Assembly: GCF_020882245.1 (NCBI RefSeq)
Contig: NC_083600.1
Span: forward strand, 434,001 to 498,000
Direction of reading: 5' to 3'
Source of the DNA: Rhopalosiphum padi
Taxonomy: Eukaryota > Arthropoda > Insecta > Hemiptera > Aphididae
Length of the DNA: 64,000 nt
Below the pieces are notes generated by a model. The model did not search any database and had not been told where the DNA came from. It saw only the letters and a list, made by a program, of their open reading frames with translations. The position numbers were made by a program, and so were the translations under genes. Below are positions 50,314 through 62,515 of the stretch, piece after piece. Numbering within the stretch: the stretch's first letter is position 1; each line of letters opens with the position of its first letter.

Positions 50314-52533
50314 TTTTTTTTTTACTAATATGAAAAATGAATTGTTGATTTTTATATTTTTATTATTTTATTTATTATAATATACAAAATATTATTAGAA
50401 ATAAGGACATATAGGCAGTGCTGAGTAAGATGCCCTAAAAAAGTATTTCGATACAAGATAAATTTATTTTTAATACCTACCTAAGTATAAGTACTCTAAT
50501 TATAAGTGTTAAAAACAATAAAAACTTAAATTTTCGGTGAACAGAGATGTAGGTATAAAAGATCTTACATGCCATTTTTAATGAGTTTTATTAAATATCT
50601 TAATTATTATGTATTATTTAAAATTAATGATATGTGCAAGATCAGTAAAACATTCGTGTATTTGAGTTACCTTAGAATAAATAGAATAACCACAGAACCA
50701 GGATTATAGTTTTCTACGGACTTGAAGTTGTAACCAATTTAAATTATTAGGATATAATTTATTAATTATACATTTATAATAAATGTTGTTGGATTTTTTC
50801 TAAAATATACCACAAACTAAATATATAGTGATGGTGAACATTACTACATGCCTATCACCAACCAACTTTATCTTCCTTTACTGGTAAATGATTGACTTAA
50901 TGCTAATAAAAAATGATTAAGTGGTTTATTGATTCACCAACTCTTTCAACTTTTAATTAATTTTAGAGTTCCTTTTCAACCAAACTAACTCACCTAACCC
51001 GTCTTAATACTCCATTTCACATTCCTAGATACTCAACCAATTACATGTTAATTGAACTGATTCGTAATCAATTAAAAAATTTATTCAGACCCCTCTTTTT
51101 TAGAATAAGAATATATTTAATATTATTTTATTACTGCTATGTATGTATTTTATTTTATTTTATTTAAATTTTTTACTATTTATGTATTATGTCTAATTTA
51201 TATTTGTAAAAAAGGCTTGCCCGTAAATATACATAAAATGAAGTAATAATTACGGTTTTAATATGTTTTGTGGTTCTGATAGTTTTGATCCCAAAATGTT
51301 TATTGAACAAAATTTAAATAATAATAGGTGCCATGATATATTTATATTATAAATAATATAAATATTACCATTTGATGTTTATACTTATTTATTCAGCGGA
51401 CCCCCCCTCCCACCATTGAAATTTGAACATTTACATTTTTTACGCAATTTAAATTTAATCTAATAAAACTTAAAATAAAATAATATTATACATTATAATT
51501 AATGTATTTTGAAATCTAAATCATTTGTGATTTGTTATCGTATTTATCAAACATAAATCATAAATAATATTATACATTTTGTTTGTGTGGCCTTTAACCA
51601 GAGACTGTTTAAATTTTAAATTTTATTATGAATTCGAAAAGAAAAAAGGTGATACGTGACAAATCAAAAACGTTTCACACTACAGCTCAATCATGTCAAA
51701 ACATATCAAATTTTTTTAAAAAAATCAACGAATAACCCATATGTGTGTACTGTGTATCTAACTGTTATAACTATAGGGCATGGATGTTGTAGTACTAAAA
51801 AATTAGTAAAATTGATTGCAGTATTGCATTAAAGTATACCAAAAATTGCACTTAAAATATTAAAAATAACAACGTTTTATTATAATTCATAAATTTAGGT
51901 TTATTTTTATTTATCATTACCTTATTGTATATTTTATATTAGACTGACTTATTAGTAAAAAAATTATAAATAATATGTACATAAATATTGTTGCATTTAA
52001 CCATAAATTATTTTTGTATAATCTTATCTGTACGCATTGCAAATACGAAAATCGCAGTATAACGAAACCGATATGATTCTAAAATTAATCTACGGGTATT
52101 TTTTACCGGGTATTTTTTCCACGGGTATTTTTACCAATTACCGTTTCGAATATACATTACAATAATATCAATAGACAATATTAAGTCATTTAAACTGCAA
52201 TATACATCAAAACATTATGTACTTCAGAATTAAAGCAATTTGGAAATTTAATTTCATGACATTTTTGTAAAACCATTTAAAAACTATTAAAAAAGTAAAA
52301 TTATGTAAAAAAAACTGAGTAATATCTATAAAATTGCAATAAAAATCTAAAAATTGCAGAAAATTTACACTTAAAACTTTTAGATTTTAGTTCGTACTTG
52401 CATGACATGCATTTTAAACTTACTTAGCAATTAATTGAAAAAGTAGAAAAAAAGTTGAAAATGCGACAACATCCGTGCACTAGTTATAACTTATTATTTA
52501 TGTTATTTTTTATAGTAATCTGTTGATTATGAA

Positions 52534-53151
52534 CAGGGCTCGGAAGTTCTAGCAAATGCATATTTTTCTTGGTTCGTCCTATAACATCCAAAGTTAGATA
52601 CAAATATGTATGTTTTACATTTCTCTAATGTCATACACGAAATTTTATTTTGCTATTTTTTGCATACTTACGGTTTTTACTGCTATTTTGCTAATTTAAG
52701 GTTTTTAGTGCTATTTTTGGGTATATTTTCACATAAATATATTATTATATAATATATTATTGTAGCTATTTTGCTAATTTGGAGTTAAAAATGCTGTTTA
52801 TGGGCATATTTTTAAAAACTAAATTTAGTTACGAATATGTGAACGAAAACAAATTGTTTTATTTTAAAATCATGTCAATCACATCGTACTATCGCACTAT
52901 CATTGGATTCGTTGTATTATCGTGCTGCAGTCGTATTCCTGTCGATACCTACCATCATATTCTACGAAAAACATTAAAAATCTGTAAAATAAAATACATC
53001 TTAAATTTCATGTTTAAAAAAATTTGTTGAAAATTTTATTTTGCAAATTTTCCAATTTTCAGTGCTATTTATAGCGCTGATATTAATGTTTTTATGGGCA
53101 TATTTAAGCGTTAAAAATTAATTTTTTTAGTGCTATAACTTCCGAGTCCTG
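52534..53151. mobile_element. hAT-type non-autonomous element, 618 bp
   Basis: The left end CAGGGCTCGGAAGTTCTAGCA faces a right end that reads, reverse-complemented, CAGGACTCGGAAGTTATAGCA. Flanks are ATTATGAA (52526-52533) and GTTATGAA (53152-53159), 7 of 8 identical. TGCTATTTT and GGGCATATTT blocks recur inside in both directions. The open frame at 52779-53030 is not transposase-like, so no product is claimed. Confidence 0.82.
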
Positions 53152-54504
53152 GTTATGAATTTAACTATGATCATAGATGCCCATAAGAAAAAAAAACTTT
53201 AAAGGGGAGCCAATTTTTTTTCTTCAAATTATGAGCTATATATTCTCAAAAAGGTAACACTTATTAAATTTTAAGTTTATATTATTTTTCCAAAGGGGGG
53301 GGGGGGGCAAGTTCACAGTCTTGCCCTCTCCAACAATCGCCCATTACTACGATTATATTTAGATAACAAATTAAGTAAAAATGTTTGACCCCCCCACCCT
53401 TAAACAATTCCTATTTTCTAGTTAAGCCACTGTATCTATTTATTATTCTCTACTTAGAATAGGTGCAACATTTATTATAAGTAATATATATATATATGTG
53501 TGTGTGTATATTTGAATTTTTGAATAGGTAATAGATAAATAACAATAATCATAAACATTTCAAAACAATTAAAATATAAATCCTAGTATATAATAACTAA
53601 TAAGTTACTAATAATTAAATTATAAATAATAAGTTGATGTAGGTAGTAAATTGTAATACAATTATAGAATTATATTCAATAAGTGCAGTTTATACTTGGT
53701 AATAAAATATAATATACAAATACACAATATAATTATTAGTCAATAAATTTGTTTTATGCTTAACTTATTATTGTTATTAAAATCTATCATACCTAGTAAG
53801 TAGTAACATATTTTTTTCTAGTTTTATCATTTAACATCTTTGAAATATGTAATTCAATATTATGTGTTTTTGTTATTCTACTATCTTTTTCCTATTGACC
53901 CAAATAACGTGATCAGTAAATTTGATGAATAGATAGGTACTAAACAAAATCTTAATTGTATTAAAAAGAAAATAACATAATATTGATAAAGCCTTTTTAC
54001 ACATGTTTAGGAAATATAAATTCTAAGGTTAAAAAAGTCGAACACCGTCTCAAGGCGACACACACTCCATGCACTTATATAATTTGATGATACATTATTA
54101 GTTAATAGTTAATATAAATCAATGCCACTATTAAGTGACAAGTATATTTTAATATAGGTACTAAATTATCGTAAGTTATTGTTATATCATTGATTATATA
54201 TTATACTACCTACATAATTTAGCCAAGGTAGGGGATTGTCTAGAATATTTACCATTAAATTGTACGATGTGGACGAGTATTGAGAGCAATGAATCGAGAT
54301 AATCATCGTAGACCAAAAAAAATCACGGAATAAATAAAATTAATAAATAATAATTATTATAGTATGAATCTATAGTCTATGATAGTTTGTCCTTAAAAAA
54401 AAATTGATTTTCTTGATTTTATTTTTACAAGTAATGCATAAACTGTATTCTGAGCATGATTTAAGTTAAAAATTAAAGAGAATCTTAAGTTTTAAATCGT
54501 AGTT

Positions 54505-54565
54505 TCAACTGTCAAGCTTATATAGGCACCTAGTGCCTATATAACACAATACTGTTGACAGTTGA
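54505..54565. repeat. Two-part cruciform hairpin
   Basis: Outer arms TCAACTGTCAA / TTGACAGTTGA and inner arms TTATATAGGCAC / GTGCCTATATAA are both perfect. The centre is CTA, with a short asymmetric bulge between the two stems. It lies about 500 bp upstream of the PP2A-A start. Function unknown; it may be a decayed foldback element. Confidence 0.75.
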
Positions 54566-54699
54566 CTTAGGAATACAAGATAATTGTAATCTTGTCAATC
54601 TTGACGAAATAAATTATACTTGATCATGATTCATGTTTGTAAATTAAATTGTAATTTAATATTGTCTGCTGAGAATGTTAAGATGATAAATATTAAATT

Positions 54700-55062
54700 G
54701 ATAATTTATTGATAGCAGGCGCCAGGCAATCAACAGCCTTGCCAGTGTTATTGCCGCCTTGCACGGCTGTTTATTGTTATTGATCTCTCCCCACCGACTT
54801 TCATCGAGAGGCCTTGTCTGACATCGTTTCCACCATGACAAATAACCTCAACCAGGCGAACCATAACCGAGCAGCAGGCGATGTCATTCCATGAAAAGGT
54901 TTAATCAAAATGGACGTCTCCCCTGTATCCCGTTTGTTTTGATTTTCGTGTAGGTACGGTGAATTTTTATAATTTTTTTCATTTTAGCGATTCGAATAGA
55001 CATTTAAATATAAATTGGTCCTGTTGACGGTCAACAATTAGCGAATACTGTACAGACGACAA
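54700..55062 (+). promoter_or_regulatory. Putative PP2A-A promoter/5' leader with three small uORFs
   Basis: Base composition turns GC-richer than the surroundings here, as expected around the start of a housekeeping gene. Short upstream open frames occur at 54835-54894 (20 codons with stop; context CACCATGA), 54881-54904 (overlapping it) and 54910-54942. Whether they lie in the mature leader depends on the true transcription start, which cannot be read from the sequence. Confidence 0.45.
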
Positions 55063-58000
55063 ATGGCTGCAACTACATTGCCGTCCGGCGAGCCCGCACC
55101 CGAAGACACATCACTGTATCCGATTGCTGTGCTCATAGATGAATTAAAGAATGAAGACGTACAGGTACAGAATTTTACATTATTTAAATTGTAAATTTAA
55201 AAAAAAAACATAGGCAGTGCTTGAAATGGAAAACAAATTAGAAAGGGAAAGTAGAAGTATTAAAAAAATGTGGGTTATTGAAAATTTAAGTGTCGTATTG
55301 ATTAGGATATAATTGTAAGGAGTACGCTAAAATAATTTTAAAAAAAATAAGAAATGCTCAGTTCCCACATCACGCTTATAGATAGTTTTAATACCATATT
55401 TATTAATCATATTGTCAACTATTCCAGTAACCGTTAAATCCAAATTCCGATAGAACATTTTTTATCGGTTATACCAATGGACATAATGTGTCCCTAGTAT
55501 TTTATTTTGTTCTATCTCAGATATTCAGTTAAATTGGATTTGGTTTGAGGAGAATATTTAAATATAATTATGATTGGTGCCCTTACAGGTTAAATTTTAG
55601 TTCTCAATAATAGTAAATCCATTATCTATTTTATTGGTTAATCATAGGAATAGGAAACAATGATTATTTTATTATTTGTTGGTATAATATTTTTCTAGGT
55701 ATTCATGTTTTTTTATTTGAGAAATGTGTTAGTGAATGTGTTTTTAGCTCATTAACTATTTCATTGTAAAGATGTACATTATATTACAGTAAACAGACAT
55801 TGGGCATACATTGAATCTTTGTACAATAGACAACCAAATATTTATATTTCTTAGCAAATGATACTATACTCTATCCAATTTGAAAATATGTTATGATCTG
55901 ACAAAAATCAGTTTTTTTGTGCATTCTCTTGTTATCTACAGCCATAGTAGATTCAGTGTTGATGCCTTGATGGCAGTGTAATGCGAATATATACAAAATT
56001 GACATGTTCTCTTGTTTGACTGAGTATATTATGTTATGATTTTAATATCTTAACTCAACTTTTATTATAGTTACTATTTAATGAGAGTGAATTTCTTACT
56101 TAAGCATATATTATTTTACTTATACAAATATATATGTATATATATTGTAACAATTATAATACAATATAAATACAATAGAGAAAACTAACATTTTTATTGT
56201 TTCCTTTTGAACATATTGAAAACTATTGTGATGAGCTTGTTACTTTGTAAACAAGTTAAATTGTATTTCTTATTTCAAGTTAAATGTTTATTTGTTGATT
56301 ACTTAATTTGGTATAGTAGGTATGATAAATTATTACTATTATTAAATTTGATTTGACATGCATTGATTAAATAATTTTTTTACAAACTAATAATGCAAAT
56401 CAGTTAATAAATTTTAAATTTGAATGTTTCTAATTTACCAAATTATTTAATTGAATTCAATGTTTATTTACTTCTACTGTTCTTGTATTGATTACTGAGT
56501 ATTTTGATTGTCAATGAAAATGGTTTAGTATTTTAATTAAATTATTAATATATTTAATAAAATTTCATAATAATCTAATCAATGGGTCTATTTCTTAAAC
56601 ATATTATAATGCTATTAGTAATATTGTGAACTAATTTATTTTCAAATTTAACAGTTACGTTTGAATTCTATCAAGAAACTTTCTACAATTGCTTTAGCAC
56701 TTGGTGTTGAGCGTACTAGAGTAGAGCTTATTCCATTCTTAACTGAAACTATTTATGACGAAGATGAAGTATTGTTAGCATTAGCTGAGCAATTGGGAAA
56801 TTTTACCAATTATGTTGGAGGACCGGACTTTGCATATACACTATTGGTAATTTATTTAAAAACAAAATTATTTTTTTAAATGCTAAATGTATTTGTTAAT
56901 AAATTAAACAAATGTATTTTGTAGCCTCCCTTGGAATCATTGGCTACAGTTGAAGAAACAGTTGTTAGAGATAAGGCAGTTGAGTCACTGCGTCAAATAG
57001 CAGTGTTGCACTCGCCGACTGATCTTGAAAATCACTTTGTTAGTCTTGTTATTCGTTTAGCATCGGGTGATTGGTTTACATCACGTACATCTGCCTGTGG
57101 TTTATTTTCAGTTTGTTATTCCCGTGTCAATCCAATGATCAAATGTAAGTTTTATTATGTTAATATATGTGTATGTATTACTATTAATAAAAAAATATAA
57201 AATGTATTATCTACCAAATTTAACATTTTAAATATTTAAGGTTAAACTTCTTAATTATTTCATTGTCTATAGCTGAACTACGCAATTTCTTCCGTAATTT
57301 GTGTCAAGATGATACTCCTATGGTACGAAGAGCTGCTGCTGGAAAATTGGGTGAATTTGCAAAAGTTGTTGAATTGGATTCTTTAAAAAATGATCTTATA
57401 CCTATGTTTTCATCACTTGCTCAAGATGAACAGGTACTTATTTATTCAGCTTTTATAAAATTAAATGTAATACACTTTTTAAAAATATTTTAATTATTTA
57501 GGATTCTGTTCGTCTTTTGGCTATTGAAGCTTGTGTTAGTATAGCTTCATTGCTTACACATGAAGATGTGAATGATTTAGTGATGCCGACTTTGCGCTTA
57601 TGTACTTCTGATAGTTCTTGGAGAGTACGATATATGGTTGCTGATAAATTTACTGAGGTATTTATATAAAAAGTAGTCATAATGAATTATATATTTTTTC
57701 AACTTTTACAATTTTAGATATATTATTTAAACGTTTAAATATATCCTGTTTTTATTTGGTCATAATTACTTTATTAACTATTATTCATCTATTTCATAGT
57801 TCTAAAGTACTTGTATATGTATACATTAAACATATTAAACAAATAATATTATAACTTCAAAATCATAATATGATAATAATTTTATGTTTTGAGTATTGAA
57901 ATAGTATTAGACTACTTAAAAATATATTATAATTATGAATGATTATCTATGGTGTCATTTCTCTTTTTTAACATTCTCCATAGTTAATAATATTTCCATT

Positions 58001-61000
58001 GACATTATGACAGGTCCTGTTTATATTATGTATTGGAGACAAGATAGAAGGAGTGATTAAGTGACTAAGTAACCTATGTGCAAATAGAGTTATATGATAT
58101 ACATTTTTATAATATATAATTATAGTTTATACTATTACTATAGCACCAGTACTCTATCATGGATCCGATTTGAATTCGCAGAACCAGTCTATGAATATTT
58201 CATTATTTTATTATTGTATCAATTTTTTCTAGTCTTAAATGTTTCTTTTTACATAAAGGTTAAACCATTTAAGTATATATACTTGATATTTTAAAATGCA
58301 ATAGTTTTTTTATTTTTATAAAATTAAGTTTTTAAAAAGTAAAATTAAGAGGACGTTATACCCACATGTGTTGTCTTTGTCTTACTAATGTAGATCATTG
58401 CAAATGTTCGTTCTGCAGAACACATTCTGTGATGGTAGCTTTAATATTAGAGTCAATTTACCTATTATCAAACTTAAAGGTATTAATGTTATCTAGGGCA
58501 TTTCATTGGTATTTTAATTTTTAAGCAAGTTATGAGCATTTTAAAGTTTTAATATTTTACATAACCAAAACTAACTTAAAAATTAAGATATCAATAAAAG
58601 CCTATGATATGCCCTAGATAATATTATTACCTTTAAATTTGATGATAGGTAAATTACTCTATTATTAAAGCTAACATCACAAAATATGTTCTGCTGAACG
58701 AAAATTTGCTATGATCTACATTAGTAAGACAGAGACAACGCATGCAGGTATAACGTCTTCTTAAAAAAAATTATTTTAAGGTACTTATAATAATCAACAC
58801 TAAATGATTAATCGAGTTATTGTTATATGATATAAAAATATTTTTTAGTTACAAAAGGCTGTTGGACCTGAAATAACTCGTATTGACTTGGTACCAACTT
58901 TTCAATCATTGTTACGTGACACTGAGGCTGAAGTGAGAGCCGCAGCTGCCAATAAAGTGTGTGATTTTTGTCGTAATCTTTGTCCTCCTGTTGCTTCTGG
59001 TGCTTTATTGAATGATCCAAATGCTGCACAAACTTCAAATGCAGTTGATTCCATTATCATGACATCAATTTTACCTGTCGTTAAAGGACTAGTTGCAGAC
59101 ACTAATCAACATGTCAAATCAGCTTTAGCTTCTGTAATAATGGGATTATCTCCAATTCTTGGAAAACAGAGGTAATAAATATACTTGTATTATATTATAA
59201 TCAATACTCTACACTGTAGAGTCTACAGTTTTTAAATAAAATTTTGTTTTATTTTAGAACTCTTGATCATTTGTTACCACTATTTTTGACTCAGTTAAAA
59301 GATGAATGTCCTGAAGTACGTCTCAATATAATTTCAAATTTGGATTGTGTTAATGAAGTTATTGGAATTCAACGGGTATTAAGTTTATTTTTTGATTGAA
59401 ATTTATATAGTTTTTTTTTTATTGTTTAATGTTTTAGCTTTCCGAAACACTTTTACCTGCTATTGTTGAACTTGCTGAAGATCCTAAATGGCGGGTTCGT
59501 TTAGCAATAATTGAATACATGCCGTTATTAGCAAGTCAACTAGGCGTACAGTTCTTTGATGATAAACTCAATAGTTTGTGTATGACTTGGCTTACCGATC
59601 ATGGTAAAAATTAAATATATATCAAAAATAATTAAGCTTTTATAATATGATTTATACTAAGTATCCATTATTGATAGTATTTTTAAATTGTTTTGAAACA
59701 AAAAACTATGACCATTAATTATAGTCAGCAACATGAAAAGTGGCCGGTTACCGTCTCAAACCTAGTGGTCGTTTCGCATTATTAGGTACCAAATCACATG
59801 CTATGCTCCTATTGTGTAAATCAGCGGTTCCCAAACTTTTATGATCACTACGGGATCCTTAAGTTAAATAATATAAATTAATAATTTTTAATGATATAAA
59901 TAATCCAAATTTAATATAAAATAATTTTCTCAATTATCACATACATCTAACGTAACCCTTGAGATTGCCCCACGGAACACACTTTAGAAAACGCTGGTGT
60001 AAATATCCAATGGGGCGGTGCAATTTGAAAATCTATGGTTTATGGTTAACTTGTGATTTTGACCGATACTACTTTTTTTTATGTCTTATTGATATGAATC
60101 GATTAAAATATTTTGAATGTGTACAAGAGATTAATTTACTATAATGAATTTTCTAATTCAAGTATTATTTTAGTTTAATCCTTTTATAAAAATTAACCAT
60201 AATAACTAATAAATAATGATTATTAATACATTATTTAAATAAAAGCCATAAAATACTATGTGTTTATGTTAAGTTTGTAATTTATATGGTTTTTGGGAAT
60301 ATTATCATTGTTTATAAGTCCTTAGACTTATGATAATTGATAACGATTATATTGTTTTCACAAAGGCTAGAATTGAGAGTAAACTGCACCTTTGGAATGT
60401 CTAGTTAGCAAGTGAAGTTCTAATAAACAATCACAGTTCACATCTGTTACTACTTTAACCCATGTATAGAATGTTTATGTGGTTTTCTTTTTTTTAAATA
60501 TATGTAATACTTTGAATTATGACCCACTATACATTTTATAGGTTGTATAATAATTATACATTTTTACATACTTTTACATGGACACTATCTTTAAATGTGT
60601 AAATAATAAAATTTAGTAATCCATTATTAGTGTCTTATTATAATGAGCATAGTACACATTTTTATAAATAATAATATTTTACGACTAAACAAACTTTATT
60701 AGAACCAATGTTGATTATAGATTTTAACTAGTGTTGATAGTTAAAATCTATAGTATGCTGTTGTTATTAATATTTTATTAAGCTTCATTTTTACACAATA
60801 AAATATATTGCATTTATTTTCCAAAAACGTATAATTCCTACACTAAACTTAATAAAGTAGCAATGCATATTATGATAACAAGTAACTAATGTATTCATAT
60901 CAATATTGGTTATTTGCAACAAGCCATAATTTTTATATTTTAGTATAGAAAATATTTTCTATTGAATATTATGCAATTTTGCTCTTGTAATTTTCCCCTT

Positions 61001-61612
61001 TTTATGATTTGACTTTTGTTTTAAAATATTGTTTTATAATTCTTTTTATATTTAGTATATGCTATACGAGAAGCTGCTACATTAAATTTGAAAAAGTTGG
61101 TGGAGAAATTTGGTGCTGAGTGGGCTCAAACGTCTGTTATACCAAAAGTCATAGTTATGGCGAGAGATCCAAATTATTTACACCGAATGACATTCTTATT
61201 TTGCATTAATGTAAAGAAACTCAATTGTGTACTTAAATGTATTGCTTTTTAAACACAAATATATTTATATTAATTTGTAGGAGCTTGCTGAAGTATGTGG
61301 CCCAGAAATAACTGCTAAGACAATGTTACCAACTGTATTATCAATGGCAAGTGATAGCGTGGCTAATGTACGTTTCAATGTAGCCAAGACACTTCAAAAA
61401 ATTGGACCAATTGTTGCACAATCGTATGTATTTCTATCCAAATATATTAAAAACTACTGAAATATAAGTTGAGTTCTTTAAAATTAATTTTTGTTTTTAG
61501 TGCTGCGGTGAAATCTCAAATTAAACCAGTTTTGGATAAATTAAATACAGATACAGATGTAGATGTTAAATATTTCGCTGCAGAAGCTATGTCAATAATT
61601 GCGTGTAACTAA
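55063..61612 (+). CDS. Pp2A-29B: PP2A 65 kDa scaffold subunit A (HEAT-repeat protein)
   Basis: Structural subunit that holds the catalytic C and regulatory B subunits of serine/threonine phosphatase 2A. Exons: 55063-55164, 56655-56846, 56925-57144, 57273-57433, 57502-57657, 58849-59171, 59258-59375, 59438-59603, 61056-61210, 61281-61423, 61501-61612. Phases agree; 615 codons. Nearly the whole length follows the family: SLYPIAVLIDELKNEDVQ, GDWFTSRTSACGLFSVCY, DDTPMVRRAAAGKLGEFAK, SWRVRYMVADKFTE, HVKSALASVIMGLSPILGK, DECPEVRLNIISNLDCVNEV, WRVRLAIIEYMPLLA, DPNYLHRMT, VANVRFNVAKTLQKIGPI. Human PPP2R1A is 589 residues; the excess comes from a slightly longer N-terminus and about 17 extra residues near 322-343. 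A single gene with intact frame and splice sites throughout. Confidence 0.96.
55165..56654. other. PP2A-A intron 1
   Basis: 1490 bp of AT-rich sequence with no recognisable coding or mobile element. First introns of housekeeping genes often hold regulatory DNA, but nothing specific can be named. Confidence 0.7.
58349..58760. mobile_element. TTAA-flanked foldback element in PP2A-A intron 5
   Basis: Arms of roughly 150-190 bp on each side are reverse complements at high identity. The left begins GAGGACGTTATACCCACATG and the right ends (reverse-complemented) GAAGACGTTATACCTGCATG. Both contain TTGTCTTTGTCTTACTAATG or a close variant. TTAA sits directly outside each end (58345-58348, 58761-58764), a target pattern used by piggyBac-type elements, although the termini lack the usual CCC start. 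Non-coding. Confidence 0.85.
59604..61055. other. PP2A-A intron 8 containing a hAT MITE
   Basis: 1452 bp. Apart from the element at 59822-59996, only AT-rich sequence without recognisable features. Confidence 0.65.
59822..59996. mobile_element. hAT-type MITE with perfect 8-bp target duplication
   Basis: The left end CAGCGGTTCCCAAACTTT is a classic hAT terminus. The right end reads CAGCGTTTTCTAAAGTGT on the opposite strand. Direct duplications GTGTAAAT lie at 59814-59821 and 59997-60004. The 175-bp body is non-coding. Confidence 0.88.
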
Positions 61613-62515
61613 TGTTTTTAATTGTTTATGTATAACACTCTTATCAGCGCCCAAATTAATTATTATAACATTGTTACAGCTTATGCATTTTTTCCCTTCC
61701 CACTTGGCATATGATTTTTTTTTTTTAACAGTTATATAAACATTATTATATTATAATTATAATTTTTGTAGATCATTTACTTAAAAACAAACAATATTAT
61801 AATTGAATACATTTAAGTAAAATTATCATTATGAGTAGATAATAAAATATTAATATATAATGTTTTAATTTAAAATTACATTTTACATATTAGTTGTCAT
61901 TGAGAATTTTTGTTGATTTTACAGTCTCGACAAATTTTAATTTTAACTGCTGTATTTATAAATACCCAATAGAAACCTTAATCAACATGAACATTATATT
62001 TACAACTACTAATTAATAATTATATGTTATTTTTATTTAATTTGTATTAATTGTGTTGTAAGTACCTACTTATAGTAGTGTCAAAAATTCAAAATATCTA
62101 ACACATTTCAACTATTATCAACATTCCTATGTGGAAAATTGATTGAATACTATGAATTTGCTATATATTATTATTGTATAAGTTCAAATATTTAAAACTT
62201 GAAAATGTGAAAGTGATTTCATATAACTAACCTAGATAATACATCAATCTAGTAATATATTTAAATATATTATTTTTTTGTCCACCATTAAGAAATGTTT
62301 AAATTATATGTCCAACCTAAGCTAAAAATAGAACAAGGATCCTGAAAATTACCTATTTTATATAGGTGCATTTTAAGCTATCATTGAATATGAGGTCTAC
62401 CAAAATTACAGTCTACTAAGTATAGTATAGGTATAAGATTTATAAGATTTACTTTTAATTGTTTGAACAGTGATTTTTAAAACTAAACTTGTGTAGCAGA
62501 ATTTCATGTTAATTT
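61613..62515 (+). other. PP2A-A 3' untranslated region and flank
   Basis: Follows the stop codon. An AATAAA at 61841-61846 is a plausible polyadenylation signal, giving a 3' untranslated region of about 250 nt. Sequence beyond is AT-rich and featureless. Confidence 0.55.

Larger units (their letters stand above)
50314..54699. other. Intergenic interval between P450 and PP2A-A
   Basis: Contains a plausible polyadenylation signal AATAAA at 50517-50522 for the P450. A possible hAT-type 5' end (CAGTGCTGAGTAAGATGCC, near 50415) and a probable LINE 3' end around 50900-51240 are present. It also holds the hAT element at 52534-53151, a run of 13 G at 53295-53307 and the cruciform at 54505-54565. No gene. 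Confidence 0.5.

Noticed and set aside
52779..53030. 83-codon open frame
   Set aside because: It lies inside a non-autonomous hAT element, has no family resemblance and overlaps its internal repeats.
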